Shown: positions 31,901 to 42,304, numbered from the stretch's first letter. The stretch is 64,000 nt of DNA from Nemertoderma westbladi (GCA_032718475.1 JAUCBJ010002426.1:1-64000), one strand, 5' to 3'. Translations and numbers: made by a program. Notes: generated from the letters alone by a model not told the origin.

Positions 31901-33383
31901 GATTATTCTGGTCTGGCCCCTTTAGTAATTCTTTATTCAGGCTTGTGCCAAAATATGAAGCCGAGCTATCAAATACTACCCGAACTTTATCTTTTTTCGG
32001 TTGTGTAACAGCAAATACAGGAATGTACCATACCTTTCCTGGTATACCATGTAACTGTTCATTAGGAACCTTTTCAAACTTTCCGCTGTTAATGCATTTG
32101 CCCATCGATTTCAAACATTGGTTAAGCTTATTAGGATCAGTCTTGATTTTATTAAGCGTATTACTTGTTCGTTTAAAGACAGGATCATGATTATTTGGGA
32201 GATTTGGATTTTTTTGTCGAAATGGTAGTGGCAACTGAATACTGCCATCAGCAGTAACTTCTAAATTGGACAATATTCTGTCATCAAATATATAGTCTTC
32301 TATAGATTTACCATCACAATCATCATCTTTGAACATAGCAAACACATCATTACGAATGCTTTTGGTTTCCTTATCTTCTGGTAGTAAAATAGGACTTGCC
32401 ATTCCAAAGGTGAATGATGATGATTGATGTTGGTCAGAACAACGAAACTTTGCCAAGGTTTTGTTTACTATTTTATTTTTACTGATCTTGCCAATAGGAC
32501 AGGTTTCACCAACTAAAGCCCATCCAAGAGGCGTCTCATGAACTATAGGAGCCATGCTGTTATGTGTCTTTGTTTGCATCAAAGCTCCACAGTTTCTACC
32601 TAATAACATTAAAGTTTCAGCTTCTTCATCCAATGGCTGAAATTTGAAAGATAAATGTTTAATCTGAGGAAGAGATTCCACCAAAGAAGGAGAGGCTACT
32701 TCACTTTTCGTATCTGGAATCCAATCATTACTAAATAAGCATGGGAGATCATAGTCTGAGGACATTCCAACTCCATTTATTGTTAGCCCTTCTGCTACCA
32801 TACCACTAACCTTGCAATGATGACCACTGAGGGTAGATACTGTATAATCATAGATTGGGGAATGCAACTGAAGGAAGGAAAGCACCTTAGGGTCGATGTA
32901 AGAAGAGTCAGACTGCTCATCAACAATAGCATATACCCGCATTGTTTTCTCTGAAACCTTTGGTGCTTTAATGTCAACGAGGAATGTTTTACCACAGCTT
33001 CTGGCGCCCAAGCCACACAGTGCAGTGCATAATGCTGTCTGGTCCACATTTTCATCAGTCTTCACTCTATTAGATCCCTCACGTTGGTTCTCAGTTGCTG
33101 CTGGTGGATTTCTGTGCATTGCCGTGGTATGATTTTTCTTTTTGCACTTGCTGCATGTCATTGACCCTTTACAGTTAATACTAAGGTGTTCTCCGAGACA
33201 ACGATAGCATAACCTGCTTTGCTGTGCTAAATGTTTCCTTTCTGGATACGAAAGCCTCTCAAAGACTTTGCAATCAATTAGTGAATGACCTGTTTTGTTA
33301 CAATGTATACAAGAAATTGGTGATCTATTATTCTCAGACTTCAGCGAACGTTTGTTATCATGTATGTATAATGTATATATCAT
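28908..33383 (-). CDS. E3 Gag C-terminus / Pol polyprotein (1491 aa)
   Basis: Order: Cys/His knuckles at residues 25-38, 59-71 and 77-90; an aspartic-protease-like VDEQSDSSY motif with D155; RT with YVDD near 593; RNase H with SDAS near 776; integrase with D in IDVFGP near 1163, D in RSDQG near 1231 and E in WERK near 1279; then the BEL/Pao C-terminal domain. The frame is uninterrupted and all catalytic residues are present. It overlaps the Gag frame (33358-34374) by 26 bp in a different frame inside an AT-rich stretch, so a one-base indel or frameshifting connects them. The first Met is probably internal to a Gag-Pol fusion. Confidence 0.93.
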   Translation of the reverse strand: MIYTLYIHDNKRSLKSENNRSPISCIHCNKTGHSLIDCKVFERLSYPERKHLAQQSRLCYRCLGEHLSINCKGSMTCSKCKKKNHTTAMHRNPPAATENQREGSNRVKTDENVDQTALCTALCGLGARSCGKTFLVDIKAPKVSEKTMRVYAIVDEQSDSSYIDPKVLSFLQLHSPIYDYTVSTLSGHHCKVSGMVAEGLTINGVGMSSDYDLPCLFSNDWIPDTKSEVASPSLVESLPQIKHLSFKFQPLDEEAETLMLLGRNCGALMQTKTHNSMAPIVHETPLGWALVGETCPIGKISKNKIVNKTLAKFRCSDQHQSSSFTFGMASPILLPEDKETKSIRNDVFAMFKDDDCDGKSIEDYIFDDRILSNLEVTADGSIQLPLPFRQKNPNLPNNHDPVFKRTSNTLNKIKTDPNKLNQCLKSMGKCINSGKFEKVPNEQLHGIPGKVWYIPVFAVTQPKKDKVRVVFDSSASYFGTSLNKELLKGPDQNNQLRDVLIRFREGEIGFTADVESMFHCFKVTPHHRDFMRFFWFDHNDPSQPIVAYRSTVHIFGNSPSPTIATIGLRKTVDLMPEETPPPVKDYINDHFYVDDGLGSEDSTKSAIDTLQGTINTLGRFNIHLHKLACSDPNVLKAFPVSEHVELKSFENEANQKTLGVAWNVLKDRFVILVDIPDRPFTKRGILSTVNSIFDPIGIASPVVLAGRLIQRKVIPKKADTSNELEACGWDGELPAFYRPEWERWKETLESLPLLSIPRGFRPIGFGQIVRQEIHAYSDASEDAIGYVIYLRSFNEDDQISISFVSGNAKVAPQSATSMPRLELCAAVELVMAVYSVISALKKKPCNSWYYTDSRVVLGYINNNSKRFSKYVERRSHIIRNSSLPTQWEYVPTGDNPADRATRPTDPKSLTDPKNTWLTGPRVLKSARYPTKIPYPYTAIDVDDLPECKPLIEVGKVLITHKRQGIFDNVYKRFSEWKTVINVAKYVLMACKLMTKKIAEGNNNSQTIGDSDAVNALVHDAQYQSYPELIKHLSTGSTIAESSKILELSPFLNGSKTLLVGGRLKNSDVPFDSRHPYLIPKDHPIAGVIVTYYHTRVFHQGRHITHGMIRQNGFHIEDGNKLIREIIKSCIICKKLRGSFCVQKMANLPLDRVSRVAPFTNTGIDVFGPWKVANGRTTRSNTGIRKIWALLLTCLVSRAVHVELLPALDTTAFKNAFHRFLAIRGACVLLRSDQGSNFIGAHNQDDNEVDIDAVIKDLNSIGIDWNFNPPHSSHFGGVWERKIGCIRRVLDATILLSEPRLLTYDELHTVIVESAAVVNSTPLWEVSSSPDDPQPLSPNMILTLKDDSISTTCFSDQDQLAYGKYRWRRVQYLVDQFWIRWRNDYLQLLQRRMKWKNPKRSIMIGDIVLIRDKTKHRNNWPTGRVTAVKKGDDNLVRSATIAVPKSTAKGEIKKPCYDRPIHELVLLIPHDPEVSPAAAYNNGSNDFNTGRI

Positions 33384-34374
33384 GCTTATTTATGCGTTCC
33401 TTTTGACCTAAGAAATGATCCTTCTTATATGGTAATGGAGAATTCACCTTTTGAAAGTGGGGACTGCAAATATGTCTCGCAATTGTTGATAAAAAATCGC
33501 AAAAGAAAGAAAAAGGTGGGTGGTAACCTTTATTTTCCTCAAAATACCCTCCCTTGTCTATCCATTTGTTATCAATCCAGTCTGGGAGCTTAGATCTTAT
33601 TTCGCGAAGTCCAGAACCCAGATTGAATTCACTCAACTCTGGGATACTATAAACATTGAGTTCTATTACTCTGCAGAGGTCAGCGAGGTCACCGACCCTG
33701 CTAGCTGGATCTCCACGTTTTATTGGGTGAAAGTTTGTTAATTTGGCCCTTAGCCCAGCTGCAATTTCAGGGCCAGAACCAAATCTTAGCGCCAGCTCTT
33801 TCCAAATTGTTTGGAGTGTTGTAGTAGGATCAGCACTGCTGGCATCGACCAAATTATTGATCAGTTCTAATGGCTTTCCAATAGTATTACTTTTCAAGAA
33901 TGATATTTTGTCCAGAGGAGATAATTCTATACCAGTTAGCCTATTTTCAAGGATCATTGCCCATGTACGGAATCTATATGGTTCACCCTTGAATGGCTCT
34001 GACGATTTTTCTAATAATTCCTTACGAATTAGATATTGAGAAGAGTGGTCAATATAATTGAAGGGAGTTACTGGACTATTAGAACTCATACTAGTATAAT
34101 TTGGAACAGGGGGCGGATATGGCGCTGCACTACAACCAGCTATTGAAACTGGAACTTGGGCCTTTGCTGGTATAAATGGTTCTGCTTGTGTGTATAACCC
34201 CCAAGTCACTGTTTTATTATCTGCCGATACTCCGGTTGGATTTATATAACTTGTTCCAAAAGGCAATATTGGGGTTTTGTACATTGAAGTGCACACTGGG
34301 CTAGACAAAGGGGCTGAGGGGTGTCTCCCCACTGTAAGGGAAGTACTAGAAATGGCGTTAAAGAACATTTGCAT
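33358..34374 (-). CDS. E3 Gag, central domain (338 aa)
   Basis: Contains the conserved Pao-type Gag core (FKGEPYRFRTWAMILENRL to the RFGSG region) at about residues 127-215, then a second helical region up to the Pol overlap. It lies between the N-terminal Gag frame (ending 34358, 17-bp overlap, different frame) and the Pol frame. Two frame changes in one Gag suggest small indels rather than programmed shifts. Confidence 0.8.
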   Translation of the reverse strand: MQMFFNAISSTSLTVGRHPSAPLSSPVCTSMYKTPILPFGTSYINPTGVSADNKTVTWGLYTQAEPFIPAKAQVPVSIAGCSAAPYPPPVPNYTSMSSNSPVTPFNYIDHSSQYLIRKELLEKSSEPFKGEPYRFRTWAMILENRLTGIELSPLDKISFLKSNTIGKPLELINNLVDASSADPTTTLQTIWKELALRFGSGPEIAAGLRAKLTNFHPIKRGDPASRVGDLADLCRVIELNVYSIPELSEFNLGSGLREIRSKLPDWIDNKWIDKGGYFEENKGYHPPFSFFCDFLSTIARHICSPHFQKVNSPLPYKKDHFLGQKERINKHDIYIIHT

Positions 34375-35167
34375 AAGTAGGAATGCTATTATTTATAAAG
34401 GATGGTATATAGTTTGCACATGAACTGACACTATTGTTATCATTATGGTTATGGTTTAAAGGCATTCCTGTAAGCTGATTTGAATCGCCATATATTGGTT
34501 TATTCAATTCTCGCTGTTGCTCAAGGTAGAGATTTATCCTATGGTTAACTTCAGGGTTAGGGTGTGATCCCTTTGCATTTACTTCATTGACACTGCAACT
34601 ATCAAATTCAAATAAGTTAGCCACTCCTGTGATAGGGTTTGTCCCAATCTCAACATTAGATGGATGGGGCACTGTATCGAACATTGTCCCAATCTCTACA
34701 TCTGAGGGATGGGGGACTGTATCTAACAAGGTGTTTGCTGGAGGTGTATTAAATTCACACACAGAGGATCGATTATCAATGCTAATTTGAGCAATTGACT
34801 GGGTGTCTATGCTTGATTCTGCTCCAAAACTTTTCCTTTGGTCAGAAAGACCCTTAATTATCTCCCTATAAATTTTAATTTGGGTTTGATAATTTGTGGT
34901 TGTTTGCAGCTTTTCCTGAGTTACAGCATGTTTGTTAAGATGAGCTATAAGCTTGCAATAAGTATTGTCTAATTCATGTTTTGCTGCTTTCAGTTTAGCA
35001 ACGTGTGAATTTACTTCCTCAATATTATTTAATTCAGTGGCAAGAATACCAAATAAATCCTCCAAACGAGACTTAGATTTTTCGTATTCTTCAAACGCTA
35101 CATAATATGTGGGTGGTTTAACCCTTTTTGGGTAATTGGATGCAGTGGCGACCTGCTGTTCATCCAT
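34358..35167 (-). CDS. E3 Gag, N-terminal part (269 aa)
   Basis: Starts at ATG 35167, the first credible ATG after the 5' leader. The N-terminal half is charged and helical (EEYEKSKSRLEDLF, LKAAKHELDNTY) and likely coiled coil. The second half is Asn/Pro-rich with a duplicated DTVPHPS motif. It runs into the next Gag frame at its 3' end. Confidence 0.75.
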   Translation of the reverse strand: MDEQQVATASNYPKRVKPPTYYVAFEEYEKSKSRLEDLFGILATELNNIEEVNSHVAKLKAAKHELDNTYCKLIAHLNKHAVTQEKLQTTTNYQTQIKIYREIIKGLSDQRKSFGAESSIDTQSIAQISIDNRSSVCEFNTPPANTLLDTVPHPSDVEIGTMFDTVPHPSNVEIGTNPITGVANLFEFDSCSVNEVNAKGSHPNPEVNHRINLYLEQQRELNKPIYGDSNQLTGMPLNHNHNDNNSVSSCANYIPSFINNSIPTYANVL

Positions 35168-35952
35168 TTCAGCATTTGAAACGGTTATTTATTGCAGGAC
35201 AACTGTACCCTACTATAAAGTTTTTCAATCACAAACTTTATCTGCAGCCAATTAAGATATGGGATATCAGTATATCTGTATATACCAGTATATATTTTAT
35301 CTTTGCAGCTTTATATATACCATATTATATTATATATATCAGCATACCAGTATATATACTCTTAGTACTGGTATGAGGATTATCCAACCATCACCAGTAT
35401 TCTGGTATTAGCCGATATTGGTGGTTTGGTACCGGTATGCCGGTACCGATTCTGTGATTGGTGGTTCCGCAGTTCTCAGGTTCTGTACCGGTATGATACG
35501 GTATACGGCTGTACGGTATCTGGGTATAGTAGTAGTAGTACCGGGGATCCGGTATATAATAGTTTACCAGGTTACCGGTATTCTTTCAACTGGTCAAGTC
35601 CAGCACTGGCTATTCTAACTGACAGCGTATTACTGTATTATCTAATTCCGTAATTATAGATGTAGTTTATCCTGTTATCGGCAGACACGTATTAGCAGCC
35701 TACATCAGTTTCTTCTTTCTAATCTAACAACTTCTGAACTTACTTGATTGGTTGCTAGTTAGTTAATCCTGATGTTTCACCTTTAAGGTTTTAGGGTAGG
35801 CCTACCGTCGTCTGTCTTTCTGTTTGATCTTTGAAGATACCGGTCAGCCGGTATACGTTTATACATTCACGGTTAGGTTATTCTGGTTGTAGCTTGTACG
35901 TTGATCTACAACATTCCGATCTGGGAACCAGCACCGAAGATAAGTTTTTTAC
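35168..35952 (-). other. E3 5' leader
   Basis: Between the 5' LTR and Gag, with no supported ORF. ACCGGT-containing AT-rich sequence is at 35400-35580. A TGG-starting block about 20 bp inside from the LTR (about 35927-35933, minus strand) is the only primer-binding-site candidate and is weak. Confidence 0.4.
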
Positions 35953-36427
35953 TGTCCTGAGCAACGCAGCCCTATTACTATAGTCAGCTGGTATTTCAGG
36001 CGTATAACGCAGCCATTACACAATAACATACACCGTAGGAAAAACATGACCGAGTTTGCTAACTTCCGATAACATTTACATTTAATTCCTTCGTTACATT
36101 AACATCGTATAATAAGCTGGTAAAAAACTTGTAAAGTTAGGCCACTGGTTCACAGCGTCCTGGGTACATTATGACAGACAATCCTATGTAGATTATGTAC
36201 ATGTATATATATGTATATATGTACATTATGACAAATAATCCTGTAGTCCTAAGTGCTGCATTAATAAGCAGTAAGCTAGCTATATGCTATTGATGTTAGT
36301 ACTGTACCGGTACATTAAGACAAGTCTGAAGTCATTATGTTACTGTAGTATGGCATTTATCTGTATAACGTTTATGTCCATTAATATAACTTATGTCCAT
36401 TAATATATATAACTTATGTCCATAACA
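35953..36427 (-). repeat. E3 5' LTR
   Basis: Right copy, 475 bp, followed on its outer side by the AATAT target duplication. Contains the extra block with ATGTATATAT repeats at about 36176-36232, absent from the other LTR. Confidence 0.93.
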
Positions 36428-36432
36428 AATAT

Positions 36433-38358
36433 TGAGCTGAAGACGTGTAAGTCTGCTCAGATTGTTCAGATAATTGTAGGCCGGACTGTTGTCGGATTGT
36501 TGTTGGGTTTGGAGAGATTACGGCGTGTGTAGAGTTTGTCCGATAGAGTGCCAGTTAGTAAGTTGGGGCAGCCATAGCTGTAAGGTCAATCCCCTCTTAA
36601 AGAATAAGTCGTACTACCGTGTTAGAACGCATACTAACTAACAATTTTGGAATCTGCACATACTGTAGTTTATTTAGGCTTGACAGTATTCTGCCAGCGT
36701 TTTGGCCTGTGTTTGTTTGTGTGGTCTGTTCAGGTACCGTAATAGTTATTACTCAGATACTTTGTAGGCTGGATTGTTGTCTAGCTATTATTAGGTCTGA
36801 AGAGATTGCTGCGTGTGTAGAGTTTGTCTGATAAAGTGCCAGTTAGTAAGTTGGGGCAGCCATAGCTGTAAGGTCAATCCCCTCTTAAAGAATAAGTCGT
36901 ACTACCGTGTTAGAACGCATACTAACCAACCATTTTGGAATCTGCACATACTGTAGTTTATTTAGGCTTGGTGGTAGTCTGCCAGCGTTTGGTTTGTATT
37001 TGTTTGAGTATTCTGTACGGGTAGCGTAATATTTATTATTCAGAGTTTATGCGATTATTCGCAACATTTATGTCCCCAAGTTTATTCCTACAGTAATTGT
37101 GCTTGTTATACATACCGTTATAGTTAAATTAACCCCGGTACTACACGGGCTGCTTGGCGTAGGAAAAGACTGGTGACTTTGTGCTTCGGTCACTCCAGCA
37201 GATGCCGTGGTTCTTTTAACTGTTCAAGTATATTTAACTACTGATTATTTGTTGTACCAGTACTTGTACCTAATTTAGGGTTTAGTGTACAGTGCTTTCC
37301 GAAAGTAATTAGTGTGTAGGCAGTGTATTGTGTTGTAAAGTGGTTAATAGGCACGTTGGATCTGGTAGTCCGCGGTAATTAACTTCCAGGTAGGAACACT
37401 CCGTGATACATAACGTAGTACCTATAGTGATACGGCTATAGGTCGTCAGGCGGTGGTATTTTCCCTATCTGGACAGTGCAATATATTTACTACTACTTAT
37501 TATTTTCGAATACCGTAGTACCCTGTCCATTGTAATAACCAGAATTCTAACCCTTTGTTAGGCTGGTTTGTAGTTCCCTGTAAAATTACCCTAAAATTTC
37601 ATACGTAACATTTTGTTGTGTTTTAATTAGAGATTTAATCTCACCCGTATCGTAAGTAATTCGTAGATAAGTAACTTAGGAAGTAGAATTATCTGTTTTA
37701 GTGTCTAATGAGTAGCACTTCACTGAGAGCGCACAGCTTTTGTGTAGTGATTACTTCCCAGAAATAGTAACATCTATTTCAATATTGTAACAAAACCCCT
37801 CATACGGGTACATATAAATCCACTAAATCTATTAATAAAATAGTAGGCCTGTTATACAACACTTAGGTCGTAATATCAGTTGGACTGCTGCTCAAATAAC
37901 GGTAATGAAGTAAGTAAAGTAACCAAGTAACCCCTAACATTCAGAAATTCAATTATTCTAAAATAATTGACATACCGGTATTTACCATAGGCTTATTATA
38001 TTTATTTCTATAAATTTGGGCTGAAATCATACCGTTATTCTGTAATTAATTCTAGTCTGTAATAATTATACTTATATATACTATAAGTGTCAGCTGTATA
38101 CCGGTATTCACGATAGGCCTATTATATATTTATATATATTTGTGCTAAATTTATATACCGGTACTCTGTGACAAATCTAGTCTGTAATGATACTTATATA
38201 TATATTATAAGCATACCGGTATTCTAATATATTATATATATATCACGCTACACTGAGTAGCAGTATCGGTAATTAATTATTAGGCTAACAGTGATACTGA
38301 ATTACTAGACTTGCTTTAACTGTAATATAGCAGTAGGCATTCAACTGTACAATCAAAC
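36433..38358 (+). other. E2 leader, second part, with a 288-bp tandem duplication and ACCGGT units
   Basis: Two diverged copies of a 288-bp unit (GCCAGTTAGTAAGTTGGGG at about 36550 and 36838) cover about 36470-37060. E1 has only part of one. About 37970-38235 holds three AT-rich units centred on ATACCGGTAT just before gag, matching E1 17590-17850. No coding sequence is supported. Confidence 0.65.
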
Positions 38359-41300
38359 ATGGCTGACACAAGGCAAACTCTGTCAGATAGTCTCCTAGAA
38401 ACAACAGACTGTTTCTCAGATCAAAGTGTAGAGAATCCCAGACCGAGGTCTGAAACCCCTCATACTGTAAGAAGGGCAACCCCTGCAGTGGTTGTGTCAG
38501 AACCTAGGTTGGTAGAAGCGATTTCGCAATTTGCGAAGTTAGTGAAGCGCCGTTGGTCTGCCATAGGCACTCGGGCCCAAGTCAAGCGGGATCAAGAAGA
38601 AGCTATAAAACAGCAGCAACCTCCTAGCCAAGAACCTAGTTCTCAGCGGCCCGATAGCTCCAGTAGTTCGGATACTGTTGAGCGGACGCCCGAACGCGGA
38701 GCGAAGATGGCGGATACGGTTTATGATGAGTGGCCAACCTATGAAGAATCAACCGACGCCACTTCTTCTCAAGTGGAAAGCGAGGTGGAAAGCGAGGTGG
38801 AAAGCGAGGTGGAAAGCGAAGTGGAAAGCGAATTAACAGCAGCAGAGAAGCCGCGAACTAGAGACGCCATTGACATCTATCTGTCAGACTATCAGCGATT
38901 CATAGGAGACGAAGAGTTGAGGAGACGACTGTCTGGACTTCGCCCTAATAGTGAAGGAACCAAGCTTGTGTTGGACGCAATCGATGCGGAAATGTTAGCT
39001 GCAAACCAAGCTAAATTTGATGAAAAACTCCGCCTCGTTAGAGTCCAAGAAGAACAAGTAAAGAAAAAACGGATAGAGGACCGAAAGGCAGCAGCAGTAG
39101 CGGCAATGGCAGAAGTAGAAGCAGAAAGAAAGGCAGCGGCGGCAGAAGTAGAAGCAGAAAGAAAGGCAGCGGCGGCAGAAGCAGAAGCAGAAAGAAAGGC
39201 AAAAGCGGCAATGGCAGAAGTGGAAAGAAAGGCAGCAAAGGCAGTGGCAGAAGCAGAACGGAGAGCGTCTGAGGAGACTACCCAACTGGAGTTGGAATAT
39301 CTGCAAGAGACGCAAGACAACATAAATAAACAGTTAACTGCTAGTCACATGCAGATGATGAGAAGATCTACTCCCAAACGCCAGGGATACACATCATCGG
39401 AAGAAAGCGAAACCACCGATCCTGAAGGCGGAGGAAATAGATCTCGTCTAAGCAGGCGTAGAAAAACATCTCACCGTCATAAATTGCCTGATTTGCCCCC
39501 AGCTGTTAGAAGACAACTAGCTAGCACAGACTTAAGTAGTATAGAACCTACAGACCAAATTATTAAGGTCAAAAGACTCCCTACTATAGTTGATGAGCCT
39601 GAAATAATTAGGCCTGTCATTCCCAAAGTCACCCCTGTGCTAGAAACTCCTGTACTTCCAGAGCTTAACTCTAAATTCCCTTTACATAGTACTACACTGC
39701 CTGTACCCGGTAGAACAGTCCATGAGAATATCCCTGTCCTGGAAGCTGAGAGAGAAATCAAAGATTTGTCTCCCGTCGTCCCGCGTCAGCCCGCTACAAT
39801 GTTGGCGACTCCCGCTTCGGCGGTTGAGTGGGTAGAGGAGGGACGGCGGGGGATGAATCTCCTGCTCGGACAGATGCAGGAGACTGTCCACCAGCTTAAG
39901 GGAACAGTAAGGGAAGGTAGGGCAGAATTGCAAGAAGTGCAGCAAAGTATCGCGCTGGAATGCGACAAATTAGTTAATATACAAAAGAGTATACCAATAC
40001 CCCCTGTAACATTGTGTCAACCTGTTAGGTCTGAAGTATTACATGCGCGAGGTGTGGAGCCTACACGCATCTATACTGCTAGTGAAGTAGAAACTCCTAT
40101 AGCAAGCCCTATTAAGGGTGATTATAGACCTGTTATTAATGATATCCCCTATAGACCTGACAATGATCCGAGAAATTTATATACCGATAATTCGATATTA
40201 AATAACACGATGGCCCAAGAAAGCTTTACGCGTCAGATGGCTAGAACAGAAGCCCGCCAAGCGGTCAAAGTGGGAGAGATCGTCAAATTCAATGGAGATG
40301 AGATGAAATGGTTACCTTTCAACGAATATTACAAAGATAGCATACAAAACTCTGTACTATCTAACGGAGAGAAACTTAGGTTCCTCATCAAGTGCTTGGA
40401 AGGACCTCCCAGGTTAATGGCGTTAAAGTTTATTGGACATCCAGAAGGATTAAGACAAGTATGGGATACATTAAACATCAGGTATGGTAACAAGGATAAC
40501 ATAGCTAAGTATTTGTATGCAAAATTAGTAGCCCCCCGACACTTCCTTAGTAGCGGGATTATAGAGTTTTCCGATGAAATTCAGGAAATCTGTAGACAAT
40601 TGGACTGGTTAGGTAAGTCTCATGAATATCAGAGTTCAATGGTTATTGGAGCAGTAGTCTCTACTTTACCCAAGGGTGGAGTATGTACACGCTGGGACAA
40701 GAAAGTGTTGTACATGAATGAACAACAACGACGAAGTCCTACCATGGCTGATCTCATGTCCTTCTTAGATAGTGAAGTAAAATTACAACTCATAAAGCAG
40801 TCCAGAGAGAAAACATTGGAAAATAAGGTAAGTGAGAAACCCGTTTCTAGGAGAAGGATAATACCAGTGTGTTATACTGACGACGGCGAAAGCCAAGCTT
40901 CCCAAGAAGGGGACAGCGGGAAAGACACAGCAAAATCTTACTATGACAACAAGACCTATAAAGACGTAAGTAAATACAAGTCTCGAACCAGTGACAGGAG
41001 AGAACAGGTAACAACAACTCCTCCTACGTCTCCTAAGAGAATTCACGGAAGAAAGCCCGAAGAAAGAACGAGAGTGCATAACGTTACCCAAGGTAAGGTG
41101 AGTAACATCAAACCAAAATGTGCGCTGTGCGACGGGCCCCACCGTTTGAGTGCGTGTGCTGAATTTCTAAAGAAATCCCTTGTAGACAGACGTACAGTCC
41201 TGTGGAATAAGCGGTTATGCTATAATTGCCTCAGATCAGGACACCAACGGCGAACCTGTTACTCCGACGTAAAGTGTGCAAAGTGTGGTGCGAAACATCA

Positions 41301-41739
41301 CATCTTGTTACACAGTGAGTTCGAACGAGACAACCCGAGTCAGGTAAGTGAGCCCGAACTACATGTCCAATTCAGTGATGTAAATGACACTGATCAAGAG
41401 TCTGAGATGGAAGGATTCTATACTGACGAATTCTCCGACGCCAACGAATCTTGTTACCTAATAAATACCTCAGTGTATCGAGCACTTACTTATGAAAAGG
41501 ACACCGACAATGAGTTCCCCCCAACTACTTTTGCCAGACAACCATCTTGGAAAGCTCCAACTTCCAACGTAGGAATCAGAGAATTTCCTGTAGTGCAGGT
41601 AAGAGTTCATGGTCCTAACAAAAGTTACATAGTGAACGCCCTCCTTGACTCCGGCAGCACAGGAACATTCATCGATCAAGAACTAGCCGAAGATATCTTT
41701 GCTGGACATGCAAATACTCATCCGCCAAAACGAGCATGA
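38359..41739 (+). CDS. E2 Gag-protease, 1126 aa, intact
   Basis: Starts at ATG 38359, aligned with the E1 Gag ATG. Residues 138-158 are an acidic ESEV repeat. Residues about 205-330 are a long Ala/Glu/Arg coiled coil with AEVEAERKAAA-type repeats, longer than in E1. The conserved Pao-type Gag domain is about 640-805. Zinc knuckles start at 921 and 954 (the latter CX2CX4HX4C), with a third Cys/His cluster after them. The aspartic protease LLDSGST motif has its Asp at 1097, but the frame ends 29 residues later where a deletion (about 41706) changes frame, so the protease is truncated. About 480 bp present in the E1 gag N-terminal region is missing at about 38730. This is the only complete Gag of the family in the window. 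Confidence 0.9.
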   Translation: MADTRQTLSDSLLETTDCFSDQSVENPRPRSETPHTVRRATPAVVVSEPRLVEAISQFAKLVKRRWSAIGTRAQVKRDQEEAIKQQQPPSQEPSSQRPDSSSSSDTVERTPERGAKMADTVYDEWPTYEESTDATSSQVESEVESEVESEVESEVESELTAAEKPRTRDAIDIYLSDYQRFIGDEELRRRLSGLRPNSEGTKLVLDAIDAEMLAANQAKFDEKLRLVRVQEEQVKKKRIEDRKAAAVAAMAEVEAERKAAAAEVEAERKAAAAEAEAERKAKAAMAEVERKAAKAVAEAERRASEETTQLELEYLQETQDNINKQLTASHMQMMRRSTPKRQGYTSSEESETTDPEGGGNRSRLSRRRKTSHRHKLPDLPPAVRRQLASTDLSSIEPTDQIIKVKRLPTIVDEPEIIRPVIPKVTPVLETPVLPELNSKFPLHSTTLPVPGRTVHENIPVLEAEREIKDLSPVVPRQPATMLATPASAVEWVEEGRRGMNLLLGQMQETVHQLKGTVREGRAELQEVQQSIALECDKLVNIQKSIPIPPVTLCQPVRSEVLHARGVEPTRIYTASEVETPIASPIKGDYRPVINDIPYRPDNDPRNLYTDNSILNNTMAQESFTRQMARTEARQAVKVGEIVKFNGDEMKWLPFNEYYKDSIQNSVLSNGEKLRFLIKCLEGPPRLMALKFIGHPEGLRQVWDTLNIRYGNKDNIAKYLYAKLVAPRHFLSSGIIEFSDEIQEICRQLDWLGKSHEYQSSMVIGAVVSTLPKGGVCTRWDKKVLYMNEQQRRSPTMADLMSFLDSEVKLQLIKQSREKTLENKVSEKPVSRRRIIPVCYTDDGESQASQEGDSGKDTAKSYYDNKTYKDVSKYKSRTSDRREQVTTTPPTSPKRIHGRKPEERTRVHNVTQGKVSNIKPKCALCDGPHRLSACAEFLKKSLVDRRTVLWNKRLCYNCLRSGHQRRTCYSDVKCAKCGAKHHILLHSEFERDNPSQVSEPELHVQFSDVNDTDQESEMEGFYTDEFSDANESCYLINTSVYRALTYEKDTDNEFPPTTFARQPSWKAPTSNVGIREFPVVQVRVHGPNKSYIVNALLDSGSTGTFIDQELAEDIFAGHANTHPPKRA

Positions 41740-42304
41740 GGCGCTAGAGACATTGGAGAAACGGCCTGCTCAACCGCAGCCACTACAAACCTATGCGGTA
41801 AGAACTAGAGTAGGTTGGTACTTCACTGGCCCTTCCCGTAGAACTCTCAAAGAGAGATTACCTCAACAACAGGTATACCAAGTAAAGGAATGGGAAGTGG
41901 AGAGCAGTGATGTGGACGATCCAACTGAGGGAACACCATACTCCTCAGATAATGACGATATTAACTCCAATGTAGATCAATGGAGACATTGCCTTGGGAC
42001 GATTAATCCAGCCGACATCGCTTCCAGAGGAGCAACTCCTCAAGAACTGATAGATAATCCAGGCTGGTTAGGTGGATCCGACTTCTTAAGTAAAGAAGAA
42101 GAAGAATGGCCTCCTCATCTTACCCCGGTGAAGATTAGACAGGCCAAGGGAGCGGAGAAAGTAACACAACAACTCAATCGCCCAGCTAGTCGTTTATGTT
42201 TACTGGAAAGAGACCGAAAACTGTCCGGAAACTATGGAAGGCAAGATACTCTTCCTACGACCACTTCCCTAATCCGACAAATATCTAGGGACTCCATAAC
42301 GTAA
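41699..42304 (+). pseudogene. E2 pol remnant with RT, RNase H and integrase deleted
   Basis: A 201-codon open frame stitched from four pol regions: the end of protease, the linker before RT (to about 41960), a piece after RNase H (INPADIASRGATPQE, about 42001-42160), and the last residues of integrase (from about 42166). Junctions at about 41706, 41965 and 42165 remove everything catalytic. The last two keep the frame open. The frame is +1 to Gag. Confidence 0.85.

Larger units (their letters stand above)
28452..36427 (-). mobile_element. E3: complete 8-kb BEL/Pao retrotransposon nested in the E2 leader
   Basis: LTRs at 28452-28869 (418 bp) and 35953-36427 (475 bp) start TGTCCTGAG, end CATAACA, and are flanked by AATAT (28447-28451 and 36428-36432). 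The size difference is a roughly 57-bp insertion or duplication at about 36176-36232. About three substitutions are otherwise visible. Genes are on the minus strand: Gag (35167-33358, two frames), then Gag knuckles-protease-RT-RNase H-integrase (33383-28908). The pol sequence is quite different from E1, so this is another BEL/Pao lineage without ORF-X. Confidence 0.95.

Noticed and set aside
38995-39323. Leucine/phenylalanine/cysteine-rich minus-strand frames opposite E2 gag
   Set aside because: Antisense shadows of the Ala/Glu coiled-coil repeat, with no independent support.
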